Positions 6,158 through 6,425 of a stretch of DNA of 6,425 nt are shown here, piece by piece. Source of the stretch: Rhodospirillales bacterium (GTDB lineage: Bacteria > Pseudomonadota > Alphaproteobacteria > UBA828); the NCBI GenBank assembly GCA_026712885.1, contig JAPOPO010000264.1, positions 1 through 6,425 of the forward strand, in the 5' to 3' direction. Position numbers and translations under genes: made by a program. The notes beneath the pieces are model-generated. The model was not told the origin of the DNA and searched no databases. It was given only the letters and a program-made list of their open reading frames with translations. Position 1 is the stretch's first letter. The number at the start of each line of letters is the position of its first letter.

Positions 6158-6183
6158 GGCGCGAAGCGCCGCGCCGCGAAGCG
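6158..6183 (+). repeat. Two adjacent GAA-loop hairpins
   Basis: GGCGC-GAA-GCGCC (6158-6170) is identical to the hairpin at 5337-5349. It is followed by a 3-bp mini-hairpin CGC-GAA-GCG (6175-6183). These are the last two before the minus-strand terminator. Confidence 0.8.
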
Positions 6184-6201
6184 CGACACCGGGCACGGCG
6201 C

Positions 6202-6242
6202 AAAAAGAAAGGCCGATCCCTCGCCGAAGCGAGAGACCGGCC
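6202..6242 (-). terminator. Rho-independent terminator of the DUF2493 gene
   Basis: Read on the minus strand, a 14-position stem (12 paired; arms at plus 6229-6242 and 6211-6224) is capped by TTCG closed by C-G, the very stable UUCG tetraloop. It is followed at once by TTTCTTTTT. It begins 24 bases after the TGA of the DUF2493 gene. This is the clearest intrinsic terminator in the window. Confidence 0.92.
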
Positions 6243-6266
6243 TGGCGGGTGGCAGGCGCGCCGCGC

Positions 6267-6425
6267 TCACCCGCTGACGGTCATGACCGGGATGCCGAGC
6301 TGGCGGGCCTTGTCGACGAGGTTCCCGGTGATCCCGCTTCCGGGGAAGGCGATAGTGCCCCTGGGCAGCAGGCTCAGAAGCTCGTCGTTCCGCCCGTAGG
6401 GAAGGGGCTTGACATGCGCGCTCCC
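6267..6425 (-). CDS. DUF2493/YspA-like SLOG-family protein, C-terminal part
   Basis: The last 52 codons plus the TGA of a gene that continues past the right edge. The visible residues include PYGRNDELLSLLPRG, then AFPGSGITGNLVDKARQLGIPV near the C-terminus. These match the end of DUF2493 (cpYpsA-related SLOG) proteins common on alphaproteobacterial plasmids, where an RND or KRND segment precedes IAFPG-x-GI-x-NL-x-DKARKLGIPV. SLOG domains have a Rossmann-like fold that binds nucleotide-derived ligands, and the FPG-x-G-x segment is part of the presumed binding site. The biological role of this plasmid group is not established. The terminator at 6202-6242 suits a gene ending here. The N-terminal GG-R motif and the start lie outside the window. 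Confidence 0.85.
   Translation of the reverse strand, partial: GSAHVKPLPYGRNDELLSLLPRGTIAFPGSGITGNLVDKARQLGIPVMTVSG

Larger units (their letters stand above)
5330..6266 (+). repeat. Field of GAA-triloop mini-hairpins, no genes
   Basis: This 937-base stretch has arginine-rich open frames but no frame with convincing protein character. It is filled with short inverted repeats. By my count CGAAG occurs 15 times on the plus strand and its complement CTTCG once; about one of each would be expected at this composition. In eight cases CGAAG is the loop and closing pair of a hairpin with three or more base pairs. One further copy is the loop of the intrinsic terminator at 6211-6242. d(GCGAAGC) is known as an exceptionally stable DNA mini-hairpin. 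The shared loop sequence and single orientation suggest selection on one strand, either as ssDNA or as RNA. The main hairpins are listed individually. Confidence 0.75.

Noticed and set aside
5330..6266. CRISPR array
   Set aside because: The repeats are very short, irregularly spaced and have variable stems. There is no constant repeat-spacer unit and no cas gene.
5965..6399. A plus-strand frame with GGGAGGG seven bases before an ATG, giving an arginine-rich 144-residue product
   Set aside because: It reads through the hairpins and the minus-strand terminator and ends antisense to the DUF2493 gene. Its third positions are less GC-rich than in real genes here and it shows no domain. The ribosome-like site is probably chance; a short real peptide cannot be fully excluded.

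Overview
This window is high-GC proteobacterial DNA, most likely from an alphaproteobacterial conjugative plasmid or integrative element. I infer this from the relaxase type, the GC-saturated third codon positions and the plasmid-style accessory genes; no taxonomic marker is present. One large gene dominates: a 1311-residue MobF (TrwC/TraI-type) relaxase-helicase on the minus strand.

Layout. Positions 1-244 hold a direct repeat that duplicates the 5' end of a small PIN-like (DUF5615-type) toxin-family gene. The full copy of that gene is at 184-522 (+, TTG start); a broken 5' copy is at 22-174. It converges on the relaxase gene (683-4618, -). Positions 4619-5023 form a divergent control region with a sigma70-like promoter facing each way, a 6-bp-stem hairpin, a second short hairpin and a 10-bp direct repeat. 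The hairpin and the sequence after it match the geometry of the R388 oriT hairpin and nic site. A 101-residue helix-turn-helix-like protein (5024-5329, +) follows and resembles small oriT-binding relaxosome proteins in layout.

Positions 5330-6266 (937 bases) contain no convincing gene. They are packed with short perfect hairpins, most with the same GAA triloop closed by C-G (the very stable GCGAAGC mini-hairpin type) and all in the same orientation. The right edge carries the last 52 codons of a DUF2493/SLOG-family gene (-), followed by a clear intrinsic terminator with a UUCG loop.

How it may fit together. If the oriT candidate is real and nicked on the plus strand, the 101-residue gene, the hairpin field and the DUF2493 gene would enter the recipient first as single-stranded DNA, and the relaxase gene would enter last. 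That is the usual order for conjugative elements. It would place a strand-polarised field of ssDNA hairpins in the leading region, where they could serve as single-strand origins, ssDNA promoters or protein landing sites. This model is inference; the hairpins and their polarity are read directly from the sequence.
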